From: CAYYYA01 sp964517065
GTDB taxonomy: Bacteria; Patescibacteriota; Patescibacteriia; UBA1558; 2-01-FULL-52-15
Reading direction: 5' to 3'
NCBI GenBank assembly: GCA_964517065.1
Contig: CAZFBK010000002.1
Coordinates: forward strand, 4,843-68,842
Length of the DNA stretch: 64,000 nt
The stretch's first letter is position 1. Each line of letters begins with the position of its first letter. A model generated the notes under the pieces. It saw only the letters and a program-made list of their open reading frames with translations. It made no database searches and was not told the origin of the DNA. The position numbers and the translations under genes are program-made. Below are positions 39,287 through 46,949 of the stretch, in pieces.

Positions 39287-41387
39287 ACTTTTTCCCCTCT
39301 TTAATCTTCTCCGTCACATTCTTCGGAGCTTCCTGATAGTGTGAGAATTCCATGGAGTATGATGCGCGTCCTTGGGTCATACCGCGCAGTGAAGTAGCGT
39401 AGCCAAACATTTCTGATAACGGCACACTGGCATGAATAACTTTGATACCCATACGGTCGGCCATCTCGTTAATCTGTCCTCGTTTGGAGTTTAGATCACC
39501 AATGACATCTCCCATATAATTCTCCGGAGTAGTAACTTCGATTTTCATAATCGGCTCGAGGATGACCGGCTTAGCTTTGTTGAAAGCTTCTTTGAAAGCC
39601 ATGGATCCGGCCATTTTGAAAGCCGCTTCAGAAGAGTCGACGTCATGATATGATCCGTCGAAGACTGTAGCCTGCACATCGATGATCGGGAAACCGGCGA
39701 TAATACCTTTGGTCAGAGTTTCCTGAATACCTTTGTTGATAGGAGTGATAAATTCGCGAGGAATAGAACCGCCTTTGACGTCATCAACGAATTCATAGCC
39801 GGCACCGCGTTCACGTGGCTTGATCTTGACCCAGCAGTGACCGTATTGACCGCGACCACCAGATTGTTTGATGTACTTACCTTCACCTTCAGCTTCACCG
39901 ACAATGGTTTCTTTGTAAGCAACTTGTGGTTGACCGACATTAGCTTCCACATTGAACTCGCGTTTCATACGATCAACGATAATTTCCAAATGCAACTCCC
40001 CCATTCCAGAAATAATTGTTTGCAAGGTTTCTTCATCAGTGCGGACACGGAAGGTTGGATCTTCTTCGGCTAATTTGGAAATAGCAATGCCCATCTTCTC
40101 CTGATCCTGTTTGGTCTTTGGTTCGATCGCTACATCGATGACAGGCTCTGGGAAGGTAATACTTTCTAGAACTGCGGGATTATTTTCATCAGTCAACGTG
40201 TGTCCGGTGATAGTTGCCTTCAGACCAACGACTGCGGCGATATCTCCAGCAGAGATTTCTTTGATTTCTTCACGAGTATTAGCGTGCATACGGAGCAGAC
40301 GACCAATACGCTCTTTCTCACCGTTAGTAGCATTCATAACGTATGATCCTGATTCGAGAGTACCTGAGTACACGCGAATGAAGGTGATACGTCCGACAAA
40401 AGGATCTGTCGCTACTTTGAAAGCCAAAGCTGTAAATGGTGCCTTGGGATCCGGCTTACGGACGATTTCTTTGGTATGATCATCAACGTCAAAAGCCTTA
40501 GTCGGTGGCACGTCGAGTGGTGATGGCAGATAGGCAGTGACGGAGTCCAACAAATACTGCACGCCTTTATTTTTCAAAGCAGAACCGCACAAGACCGGAA
40601 TAAACTGATCAGTAATGACGGCTTTGCGTAACAATTTCTTTAATTCGACAATGTCAATCTCCTGACCTTCCAGGTAGCGACTCATCACCGCTTCATCGTA
40701 TTCTACCAGCGCCTCAACCAAACGACCACGATATTCTTCAACTTTAGCTTTCATATCTTCTGGCACGTCACGCTCTTCGAACTGCTTGCCGTCTTCATCG
40801 AGGTAATACACTGCCTTACGGGAGAATAAATCAATCAAACCTTCGAAGGTTTCAGCTGCACCAATAGGTAATTGAATTGGATAAGCTTTCTTGGTCAAAC
40901 GTTCATGAATAGTGTCCATGTCATGATAAAAATCAGCGCCCATACGATCCATCTTATTGATGAAAGCAATACGAGGCACATGATATTTATCAGCCTGACG
41001 CCAGACGGTCTCTGACTGTGGCTCTACGCCGGCTACACCGTCAAAGACAACTACACCACCATCAAGAACGCGCAGTGAACGTTCCACTTCAACGGTAAAG
41101 TCCACGTGACCCGGAGTATCGATGATGTTGATACGGGCAGTACCACCACCGAGCCAGTCGACAATAGGCCAGAAACAAGTGGTAGCAGCTGCAGTGATCG
41201 TAATTCCGCGCTCTTTCTCCTGTTCCATCCAATCCATCTCAGCCTGTCCTTCATGCACTTCACCAATTTTATGTTTCTTACCAGTGTAAAACAAAATACG
41301 CTCAGAAACGGTAGTTTTTCCTGCGTCAATATGCGCGATGATTCCGATGTTACGGACGTTTTCTAGGCTGAGGTTTTCTGTAGACAT
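39285..41387 (-). CDS. fusA: elongation factor G
   Basis: GTPase that drives translocation. G1 AHIDAGKT (18-25), GITITAAAT effector, DTPGHVDFT, NKMD, and domains II-V through GYATSLRGMTQGRASYSMEF are all present. 700 residues, full length. There is no SD before the ATG at 41387. It follows rpsL-rpsG-orphan in the str operon; tuf would normally follow fusA, but the island intervenes. Confidence 0.99.
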   Translation of the reverse strand: MSTENLSLENVRNIGIIAHIDAGKTTVSERILFYTGKKHKIGEVHEGQAEMDWMEQEKERGITITAAATTCFWPIVDWLGGGTARINIIDTPGHVDFTVEVERSLRVLDGGVVVFDGVAGVEPQSETVWRQADKYHVPRIAFINKMDRMGADFYHDMDTIHERLTKKAYPIQLPIGAAETFEGLIDLFSRKAVYYLDEDGKQFEERDVPEDMKAKVEEYRGRLVEALVEYDEAVMSRYLEGQEIDIVELKKLLRKAVITDQFIPVLCGSALKNKGVQYLLDSVTAYLPSPLDVPPTKAFDVDDHTKEIVRKPDPKAPFTALAFKVATDPFVGRITFIRVYSGTLESGSYVMNATNGEKERIGRLLRMHANTREEIKEISAGDIAAVVGLKATITGHTLTDENNPAVLESITFPEPVIDVAIEPKTKQDQEKMGIAISKLAEEDPTFRVRTDEETLQTIISGMGELHLEIIVDRMKREFNVEANVGQPQVAYKETIVGEAEGEGKYIKQSGGRGQYGHCWVKIKPRERGAGYEFVDDVKGGSIPREFITPINKGIQETLTKGIIAGFPIIDVQATVFDGSYHDVDSSEAAFKMAGSMAFKEAFNKAKPVILEPIMKIEVTTPENYMGDVIGDLNSKRGQINEMADRMGIKVIHASVPLSEMFGYATSLRGMTQGRASYSMEFSHYQEAPKNVTEKIKEGKK

Positions 41388-41390
41388 ATA

Positions 41391-41888
41391 TTAAAATCTA
41401 TTTGGTAGGTTATCAATAAAAGTTGAAATTTTTACGAAAGCTTTCTCTAAGGCTGCTATTTTTTGTTCGGGTGATGCTGCTATCCAAGTAGGTCTCTGAA
41501 GAATTTCGGCAAATGTACTGCGGTAGCTGATCACACTTTGTCGCGCTCTATCAGCCTCAGGCTTATGCTGTTCGAGAGCTGGCTCAGTAGATACAGCAAC
41601 CTGATCCAAGAAATGAATGCCTTCTGTAATTTTATTGGCAATTTTCTGTATCTGTTCGGTAATTATCTGATGGTTGTCGATTGATGTTGGCTCTTCTGCA
41701 GGGCTAACCTGAAGTTGCTTTTGAGCTTTGTCATTTAATTCCTGTTGAACGCCATGGAACGATAGGTCTTCCTGCGGCAGGTCGGTATCTGTCAGTGCTT
41801 GCATCTCATCTAAAACTCCCTGAAATGACAAATCTTCCTCTGGTATAGAAGAAGATTCAGGACTGAATTGGCCGTCGGCTTCCCCCAT
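41391..41888 (-). CDS. orphan acidic protein inside the str operon, with internal repeat
   Basis: 165 residues between rpsG (6 bp away) and fusA (3 bp away). The N-terminal half has a duplicated motif, EEDLSFQGVLDEM (18-30) and QEDLSFHGVQQEL (39-51). The C-terminal half is helical (HQIITEQIQKIANKITEGIHFLDQV and KIAALEKAFVKISTFIDNL). There is no signal or anchor. The location implies strong cotranscription with translation factors. The duplicated linear motif could be a docking peptide. No family is recognised. Confidence 0.75.
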   Translation of the reverse strand: MGEADGQFSPESSSIPEEDLSFQGVLDEMQALTDTDLPQEDLSFHGVQQELNDKAQKQLQVSPAEEPTSIDNHQIITEQIQKIANKITEGIHFLDQVAVSTEPALEQHKPEADRARQSVISYRSTFAEILQRPTWIAASPEQKIAALEKAFVKISTFIDNLPNRF

Positions 41889-41894
41889 AGTATT

Positions 41895-42359
41895 TTAGGC
41901 GAAGTGGGCGAAGGCTTTGTTAGCTTCTGCCATGCGTTGGACATCTTCTTTTTTCTTCATGGCATCGCCTTCGTTATTGGCGGCGTTGATCAACTCTTCA
42001 GCCAGCTTCATAGCCATTGGTTTACCCTTTTTGCTGCGGGCAGCGTTGATAATCCATTGATGAGCGAGAATAGTCTTGCGGTCACCAATGACGAGAATAG
42101 GTACCTGATAGTTGGCACCACCGATACGACGGCCTTTCAGCTCGAGGCTGGGACCGACATTACGGATAGCCTGATCATAGACTTCCAGAGGATCACGCTT
42201 GGTCTTAGCTGAGATAATATCAAAGGCATCGTAGAGAATACCTTGTGCTACAGATTTCTTACCGCGTTCCATCAGACGATTGATGAGTTTAGCCAAATCA
42301 AGGCGGTTAAATTTACCGTCGGCTTTGATAATTCGTTTTGGTGCTTTTTTTCCTCGCAT
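41895..42359 (-). CDS. rpsG: 30S ribosomal protein S7
   Basis: Primary binder of the 16S 3' domain, near the exit site. KLINRLMERGKKSVAQGILYDAFDII, VGGANYQVP-type segment and the C-terminal AFAHFA are present. 154 residues. Upstream is a word-repeat palindrome separating it from rpsL. Confidence 0.97.
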   Translation of the reverse strand: MRGKKAPKRIIKADGKFNRLDLAKLINRLMERGKKSVAQGILYDAFDIISAKTKRDPLEVYDQAIRNVGPSLELKGRRIGGANYQVPILVIGDRKTILAHQWIINAARSKKGKPMAMKLAEELINAANNEGDAMKKKEDVQRMAEANKAFAHFA

Positions 42360-42360
42360 A

Positions 42361-42446
42361 GATTAGTTGGTAGTGAGTAGTGAGTAGTGAGTAGGCCGGA
42401 AGCTATGGTTGCTTCTACAAACTACTCACTACCAACTACAAACTAG
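42361..42446. repeat. 17-18-bp perfect inverted repeat of word repeats (rpsG-rpsL gap)
   Basis: Left arm 42365-42381 and right arm 42421-42437 are perfect reverse complements, and TAGTGAG is repeated three times. The arms reuse the same words as the ybaB-recR palindrome (13422-13483), about 29 kb away. Confidence 0.8.
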
Positions 42447-42449
42447 TTA

Positions 42450-42875
42450 TTATTTCTTAGCTTTCTCTCGCTTGGCTCCGTAGAGACTGCGACCCTGCTT
42501 GCGGCCTTGGACACCTTGAGTATCATAGACACCACGAACGATATGATAACGCACACCTGGCAAATCTTTGACCTTACCACCGCGCAACATTACCACAGAG
42601 TGCTCTTGTAAATTATGACCGACGCCAGGAATGTAGGCGGTCACTTCCTGACCATTGGATAAACGTACACGAGCAATCTTACGCAAAGCTGAGTTTGGTT
42701 TCTTCGGGGTCATGGTGGTTACTTTGACACAAACTCCGCGTTTGAACGGGCTGCCCTGAGGCAATTCGCGTTTGGTACGTCGTAAACTATTCAAAGTTGT
42801 ACGCAAAGCAGGAGTCTTGGATTTCTTTTTGAAACTCTTACGAGCTTGTCGTAGCAATTGACCGGCTGTAGGCAT
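42450..42875 (-). CDS. rpsL: 30S ribosomal protein S12
   Basis: Decoding-centre protein. TPKKPNSALRKIARVRLSNGQEV contains the streptomycin-site Lys (KKPNSA), and GGKVKDLPGVRYHIVRG carries the second; both are wild-type Lys. 141 residues. It leads the str operon behind a promoter that touches a 38-bp palindrome. Confidence 0.98.
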   Translation of the reverse strand: MPTAGQLLRQARKSFKKKSKTPALRTTLNSLRRTKRELPQGSPFKRGVCVKVTTMTPKKPNSALRKIARVRLSNGQEVTAYIPGVGHNLQEHSVVMLRGGKVKDLPGVRYHIVRGVYDTQGVQGRKQGRSLYGAKREKAKK

Positions 42876-42956
42876 GACTGTTATTAGATGTATAAATAAA
42901 AAAATGGTATCGAACAGGGCTAGAGTCCTAGGGTTTAACCTTTTTGGACTTGCTCT

Positions 42957-42985
42957 AAATTATCATAAGCCAAGGTTTTGGTCAA
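42957..42985 (-). promoter_or_regulatory. candidate promoter of the str operon
   Basis: On the minus strand TTGACC (42980-42985), 17 nt, TAATTT (42957-42962). The -35 overlaps the end of the 38-bp palindrome by five bases. Confidence 0.55.
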
Positions 42986-43018
42986 GTAGCCGCGTAATAT
43001 ATTACGCGGCTACTTGAC
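42981..43018. repeat. perfect 38-bp palindrome overlapping the rpsL -35
   Basis: Nineteen bases (GTCAAGTAGCCGCGTAATA) are followed by their exact reverse complement with no loop. It sits 13 bp after the stop of the site-2 protease gene. A diverged relative lies at 2585-2612. Confidence 0.9.
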
Positions 43019-43031
43019 CCGTTCACCATAA

Positions 43032-43682
43032 TTACCCCAACAGGGACGGTAGCCCTAGCAATTTCAAGAGGAAATTGACGATTGTCTCAAATAAAGGGAT
43101 ACCAGTCAGATCTAGAAATATCAATAAACCGATCAATAAGAAGAAGCCGTTTTTTTGTAGCCAGAGAGCTAAATTGTCATATTTTGCTGGCAAAAGACTG
43201 AAGAGAACCTTCGAGCCGTCGAGCGGTGGGATGGGCAGCAGATTAAAAACTCCGAGCAACAAGCTATAGATTATGATATAAGCCAAAAATACCAACAGAT
43301 AGCTCTCATCCGAAACCATACTAACGACACCTCTCAACACCAACGAAAACAGAATCGCGGTAATAAAGTTTGATATTGGTCCCGCCAAGGCTACCGCGGC
43401 CGATCCCCACTTACGCCAGCGCAGGTTATAAGGGTTAAAAGGTACTGGCTTGCCCCAGCCAAAACCAACAAATAGAAGCATCAAAGTGCCAACTCCATCC
43501 AAGTGCGCCAATGGATTGAGTGTTAATCTGCCCTCATGCTCAGCCGTATGATCACCAAGACTATAGGCTGCCACGGCGTGAGAAAACTCATGAATAGCAA
43601 TGACAATCATCAGGACCAGAAGCATAATGGCGGCTTCTATCCAACTGAAGGCTTCGGGATGCAATAACCATTGATATAGCAT
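43032..43682 (-). CDS. site-2 protease family (M50) intramembrane metalloprotease
   Basis: 216 residues, about five helices. The zinc motif HEFSH (30-34) lies in the first core helix, and the second metal-site motif LLPIPPLDGSKVLF (around 152) replaces the usual NPDG with a short LDG variant. This is the compact rhomboid-sized M50 type, common in CPR, without PDZ domain. It likely cleaves membrane-bound substrates. It is transcribed divergently from L28. Confidence 0.9.
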   Translation of the reverse strand: MLYQWLLHPEAFSWIEAAIMLLVLMIVIAIHEFSHAVAAYSLGDHTAEHEGRLTLNPLAHLDGVGTLMLLFVGFGWGKPVPFNPYNLRWRKWGSAAVALAGPISNFITAILFSLVLRGVVSMVSDESYLLVFLAYIIIYSLLLGVFNLLPIPPLDGSKVLFSLLPAKYDNLALWLQKNGFFLLIGLLIFLDLTGIPLFETIVNFLLKLLGLPSLLG

Positions 43683-43688
43683 GTAGGT

Positions 43689-43717
43689 TTGACAAATGTA
43701 TAATTATTTTCTATAAT
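43689..43717 (+). promoter_or_regulatory. perfect-consensus sigma70 promoter of rpmB
   Basis: TTGACA (43689-43694), 17 nt, TATAAT (43712-43717). Both hexamers match consensus exactly. It overlaps the start region of the divergent protease gene. Confidence 0.93.
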
Positions 43718-43764
43718 CGCAACAGTTTAATAAGTATACCCGATTATTCAAGTAAATCAATTCT

Positions 43765-43932
43765 ATGGCACAATTCTGTGATATCTGCGGTCGTGGACCA
43801 CAAACGGCTAACAGCAGAAGTAAATCAAACATTGCTACCAAACGCCGCCAAAAGATCAACATCCAAAGCAAGACAGTAGCTGGTAAGAGACTCAGCGTCT
43901 GCACCAAGTGCATCAAGACCATGGCAAAATAA
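43765..43932 (+). CDS. rpmB: 50S ribosomal protein L28, zinc-ribbon type
   Basis: A 55-residue L28: MAQFCDICGRGPQTANSRSKSN opens with C-x2-C, and the end SVCTKCIKTM adds the second C-x2-C. NIATKRRQKINIQ is the usual central region. It is short for the family and easily missed. A perfect promoter lies 47 bp upstream and a UUCG terminator follows 10 bp after the TAA. An antisense frame over the same span is a shadow. Confidence 0.92.
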   Translation: MAQFCDICGRGPQTANSRSKSNIATKRRQKINIQSKTVAGKRLSVCTKCIKTMAK

Positions 43933-43942
43933 CTATGATCTA

Positions 43943-43967
43943 AAAACTATCCTTCGCGGATAGTTTT
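43943..43967. terminator. bidirectional terminator after rpmB
   Basis: AAAACTATCC, loop TTCGC, GGATAGTTTT, with T/A runs on both sides; it serves rpmB and the convergent membrane gene. Confidence 0.85.
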
Positions 43968-43970
43968 TGT

Positions 43971-44351
43971 TTAGGTGAAAATTTTCTTACGCTTTGGTTT
44001 ACCGTCGTCGTGATCCAAAGGCGGAATACTATGAATAAACCAACCGACAATAGATGTCAACCCCAAAGCTGTCAGAGCCGATGTAGTGTCTACCATATAG
44101 ACAACGGGCACAACCGTAATCAGAATCCAGAAAATAAAAGCGTTAAGAATCAATAAAGCCAACAAATAGATAGCGATAGTATACGGGATCTTCAACCACG
44201 GTAGGACCGGCTTCAGACCGGCATTAAGCAGAGTGATAAGCAGAGCAACAATGACTGAGTCACGAACGGTTTGCACTCCGAAACCAGGTATCAACTGTAA
44301 GATAAAGGTGATCAGTGAGATTGAGATGGCCCAACGCCAGATAGTATCCAT
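43971..44351 (-). CDS. small four-helix membrane protein (phage holin superfamily IV-like)
   Basis: I start at ATG 44351 because an extended -10 (TGCTATACT) lies only 6 nt upstream, making the longer frame untranscribed. 126 residues, helices at about 5-22, 30-48, 58-80 and 85-108. The pattern NAGLKPVLPWLKIPYTIAIYLLALLILNAFIFWI fits the family of small membrane proteins annotated as holin superfamily IV. These are usually chromosomal and not tied to phages. The function is unknown. Confidence 0.75.
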   Translation of the reverse strand: MDTIWRWAISISLITFILQLIPGFGVQTVRDSVIVALLITLLNAGLKPVLPWLKIPYTIAIYLLALLILNAFIFWILITVVPVVYMVDTTSALTALGLTSIVGWFIHSIPPLDHDDGKPKRKKIFT

Positions 44352-44357
44352 GACAAT

Positions 44358-44363
44358 AGTATA
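44358..44363 (-). promoter_or_regulatory. extended -10 of the holin-like gene, leaderless
   Basis: TGC-TATACT on the minus strand; its 3' edge is 6 nt from the ATG, so transcription would start at the A of the start codon. Confidence 0.55.
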
Positions 44364-44434
44364 GCATAATTTTATCAAGTGTTCATCCGAAAAGCTTCCG
44401 TGTCAACCCAGTATAAAATCTGTATAAATAAAAA

Positions 44435-44470
44435 CCAGTCCTGTTAGATCTATACTTCTAACGGGACTGG
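44435..44470 (-). terminator. terminator of the exoprotein gene; CCCGTTAGA repeat family member 2
   Basis: CCAGTCCTGTTAGA (44435-44448) and TCTAACGGGACTGG (44457-44470) pair over 14 bp with one G-U. On the minus strand it is followed by TTTTTATTT, so it terminates the gene at 44525. Confidence 0.85.
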
Positions 44471-44524
44471 CTGACGTGATACCTAGCTGTAATTAATTAT
44501 TCCATTGTTTTATTTTTTGTTTTT

Positions 44525-46258
44525 TTAATGTTTAGTAACGGCAACGCGCGTTGTCCCCGTCAGCTGCTTCCTCCAAGCCACCGCCGGAATCGTCGGATGA
44601 ACTCCACCGGTATCATGGCGTAAGGTTTGCTCTAACTCCGATAATCTATAGCCACCATAGACATAAGCATCTTGCACAACCTGCCAACTGGCTACAGACA
44701 TACCTGATTTATAAAACCGTAAGGCTTGCTGTACTGTCTTAATCTTATGTTTGATTACTGGGTCAACTGCTTCCAACCCTCGATCAATGGTTTGACCATA
44801 CTTCTCATGTGAGGTCACTGTGACTGGGGCAGTAATTATATTTTTATTATCAGGCGACTCAACGAAAACTGATGTTGATGAAATATCCAGGCCGCACGTT
44901 TCATACTCGAAGCTATGATCCTGGAAGTAGCTCCAGACACGACGTGGATTCCCATGGGTATTCATCTGCCAGTCTTCATCTCCAGATCCCGGCGTATACC
45001 ACGGTGACCAAGTGCCAGAATCCCACCAAATACGATAACGTAAAATATCGTGATGCGGAATATTCAAACCAAGATCCTGCCAAAATGTTGTACTAAGTGG
45101 TTTACTATCAACCACACGACAACTTGGATTTTGTAATTTTAAATTCAATAATCGATTCTCATCGGCCCGCAGATCTTTGACCGTACGAACTGTATAGTCG
45201 TCTGAAGTATAGTTACTGTTCAATAAGCGAAGGCGTACATGATAGAGCGTCTCAGCCTGCAGTCCCTGAATCAACGTACTGTAGGTACTACTGGCGACAG
45301 TGACATCCTGCGACCAAAGATAGCTGCCCGGATGATCGACCGTATAATAATCAGGTGCCACATCGACTACTGCTGGTATAACTGCTGTGACATTTTTTAT
45401 TTCAAAAGATATTGCTGTTGAAGTGGCCTGTGTATCGCTAATACTAAAGTTAATGATCTCTGGAGCTTGCTTCCGATCACCTACTGTCACATCAAGCGTA
45501 GAAACATTATTAGTTTCATCGCCCTCATTTACTTGATCATCATAATCAGCGGCTATAATGAGACTATAATTTCCCTGTGTCAGTGTATCGCAGTGTGCAA
45601 ATATATTAGTGTCCAATAAAATTGTTTCCGTCGTCTGACCGGGAATAGAAGTTGTGTGATCATATTGAGCGAAACAACTGTAGCCCAAATAAACTCCTAC
45701 AGTCTCATCACTTTGTGAAATGAGTAAACTGATAGAAAAATTATTTGTAATCGGTTCTTGTCCTTGATTGGTAATTTGTAAATCTAAACCTTTGGCTCCA
45801 AGCAATGGTTGTGATCCGTCGTACCACTGGAAGCTAGGGCGAAATTGTAAATGCGTGATAGCCAGATCAGCTTGTGTCGGACTATTAAATAATAGATGCG
45901 GACCGACTACCTGCTCGCCTTCGGGTGTAGTACTGACAACATGATAATGATACAGGGTATTCGGTATCAGTTGTGAGAGCATTACACTATGATCAAGCGT
46001 CAAACTATTGACACGAACTTTTTGTGAAAATGAATCATCAGTACTGTACTCAACAGTACTGTCGCTGAAGACATTACTCTTCCAGTGCATCTCCATCAGT
46101 CCGGCGGGGGTGACAGTAGCAGTGACATCAGTAAGAGACAACGGCTCAGCTACAGCCAAACTAGACTGAATACAGGTAGTAGCGATGATGATGAGTAAAA
46201 ATAAAAAACCGACCAGTGAGGCGAGCGGTTGTCTTGGATTGTTTTTGCCTGAATGCAT
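44525..46258 (-). CDS. secreted protein with fibronectin III-like and CARDB-like domains
   Basis: 577 residues. Signal peptide (hydrophobic 13-35, then AVAEP). Residues 40-125 look like a fibronectin III domain (TVTPAGLMEMHWKSNVFSDSTVEYS, LIPNTLYHYHVVSTTPEGE). Residues 130-260 look like a CARDB adhesion domain (ITNQGQEPITNNFSISLLI, DYDDQVNEGDETNNV). A second Fn3-like domain follows at 270-360, then a Trp-rich region and a C-terminal helical part. Likely a surface adhesin or cell-contact protein. Its leader contains stacked hairpins. Confidence 0.8.
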   Translation of the reverse strand: MHSGKNNPRQPLASLVGFLFLLIIIATTCIQSSLAVAEPLSLTDVTATVTPAGLMEMHWKSNVFSDSTVEYSTDDSFSQKVRVNSLTLDHSVMLSQLIPNTLYHYHVVSTTPEGEQVVGPHLLFNSPTQADLAITHLQFRPSFQWYDGSQPLLGAKGLDLQITNQGQEPITNNFSISLLISQSDETVGVYLGYSCFAQYDHTTSIPGQTTETILLDTNIFAHCDTLTQGNYSLIIAADYDDQVNEGDETNNVSTLDVTVGDRKQAPEIINFSISDTQATSTAISFEIKNVTAVIPAVVDVAPDYYTVDHPGSYLWSQDVTVASSTYSTLIQGLQAETLYHVRLRLLNSNYTSDDYTVRTVKDLRADENRLLNLKLQNPSCRVVDSKPLSTTFWQDLGLNIPHHDILRYRIWWDSGTWSPWYTPGSGDEDWQMNTHGNPRRVWSYFQDHSFEYETCGLDISSTSVFVESPDNKNIITAPVTVTSHEKYGQTIDRGLEAVDPVIKHKIKTVQQALRFYKSGMSVASWQVVQDAYVYGGYRLSELEQTLRHDTGGVHPTIPAVAWRKQLTGTTRVAVTKH

Positions 46259-46375
46259 ATGTGAAGCTTAGGTATCCTAAGTAACATCTGCAGTCCAGCC
46301 GTCACGCTGGAGGCTTTGCCCTATTTGCTAAGCATTTAGGGCGAGCCAAACAAAAACAAATCAATCAATATCCTT
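46259..46375 (-). promoter_or_regulatory. structured leader of the exoprotein gene, riboswitch-like
   Basis: On the minus strand three consecutive hairpins end at the start codon: GGC-UC-GCCCUA/UAGGGC-AAA-GCC with an asymmetric internal loop, UCCAGC/GCUGGA, and CUUAGG-AUA-CCUAAG (46267-46281). The string GGGCAAAGCCUCC and a later GUUAC recall parts of the c-di-GMP-I aptamer, but the full consensus is not met. An unidentified cis element is the safest call. Confidence 0.4.
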
Positions 46376-46405
46376 ATATTATCACATCTAAATGAAAAAG
46401 TCAAC

Positions 46406-46431
46406 CCCGTTAGAGTTTTATCTCTAACAGG
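46406..46431. repeat. CCCGTTAGAG hairpin, family member 3
   Basis: CCCGTTAGAG (46406-46415) with CTCTAACAGG (46422-46431; one mismatch) and a 6-nt loop. Confidence 0.6.
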
Positions 46432-46487
46432 ATCAAAACATCACCCTCCGCTAAAGCTCTGGGTGATTGTCTTTATTAGGTTTTCGT

Positions 46488-46504
46488 TCCGCCAAGCGGA
46501 ACGA
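46488..46504. repeat. GTTCCGC-CAA-GCGGAAC hairpin
   Basis: Perfect 7-bp arms, 3-nt loop, in the gap between the exoprotein leader and the candidate ncRNA. No gene is associated. Confidence 0.55.
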
Positions 46505-46523
46505 TGAATTATAGAGGACAAAA

Positions 46524-46718
46524 AAATCCCCATCAAACCAACTGCTACTTCTAGATAATAGCTCGGTCTAGGAGATTTTCATACTGTCCTACGTCCAACG
46601 CTTGAATTACCCCTTATGATAGGTGGGTGCCCGCAGCTATCTCCCACAGGAGATACACGATATAAGACTCCCAAGGCAAGGGTTGTAGAGCATATTCGCA
46701 CGCCTTCGATAGAACTGA
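46524..46718 (-). ncRNA. candidate 6S-like regulatory RNA
   Basis: A promoter on the minus strand (46725-46753) points into a gene-free stretch that ends at a seven-T run near 46531-46524, giving about 195 nt, the length of 6S RNA. The transcript can form ACCCUU/AAGGGGU enclosing UAUCUCC-UGU-GGGAGAUA, and contains GCUGCGGGCACCCACCU, a string I associate with the 3' side of 6S RNAs. 6S RNA binds RNA polymerase holoenzyme. The identity rests on memory and position; the transcript itself is better supported. Confidence 0.45.
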
Positions 46719-46724
46719 CTTTAG

Positions 46725-46753
46725 AATAGCACGGGCGCTAACCTGTGACAACC
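46725..46753 (-). promoter_or_regulatory. promoter of the candidate 6S-like RNA
   Basis: On the minus strand TTGTCA (46748-46753), 17 nt, TATTCT (46725-46730), with no ORF downstream for more than 450 nt. Confidence 0.6.
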
Positions 46754-46850
46754 GCTATAAAAACCCGAAATCCTAAACACGCCCGTCTCGCCGTAGCGAA
46801 GCCGAGGCGGAAAATCCGAAGGGAACTTTAAATTATAAATTCGAAATAAC

Positions 46851-46903
46851 AAAAAAACTCAAGACATCTTATGCATCACGGATTGATGTTTTGAGTTTCT
46901 TAT
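46851..46903 (-). terminator. terminator after ndk
   Basis: AAACTCAAGACATC (46855-46868) pairs with GATGTTTTGAGTTT (46885-46898; one mismatch), with A and T runs on the two sides. Confidence 0.75.
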
Positions 46904-46949
46904 TTTTGGTTTGAGATTTCTTTAGGATTTCGGATTTCGAGTTTCGAAT

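Noticed and set aside
43704..43922. 72-residue minus-strand frame
   Set aside because: It lies antisense over rpmB (L28), which has a perfect promoter, zinc ribbons and a terminator on the plus strand.
46259..46375. A bona fide c-di-GMP-I riboswitch
   Set aside because: Only pieces of the consensus (GGGCAAAGCC, GUUAC) are present; the paired P2 stem with GAAA loop and its receptor are not found.
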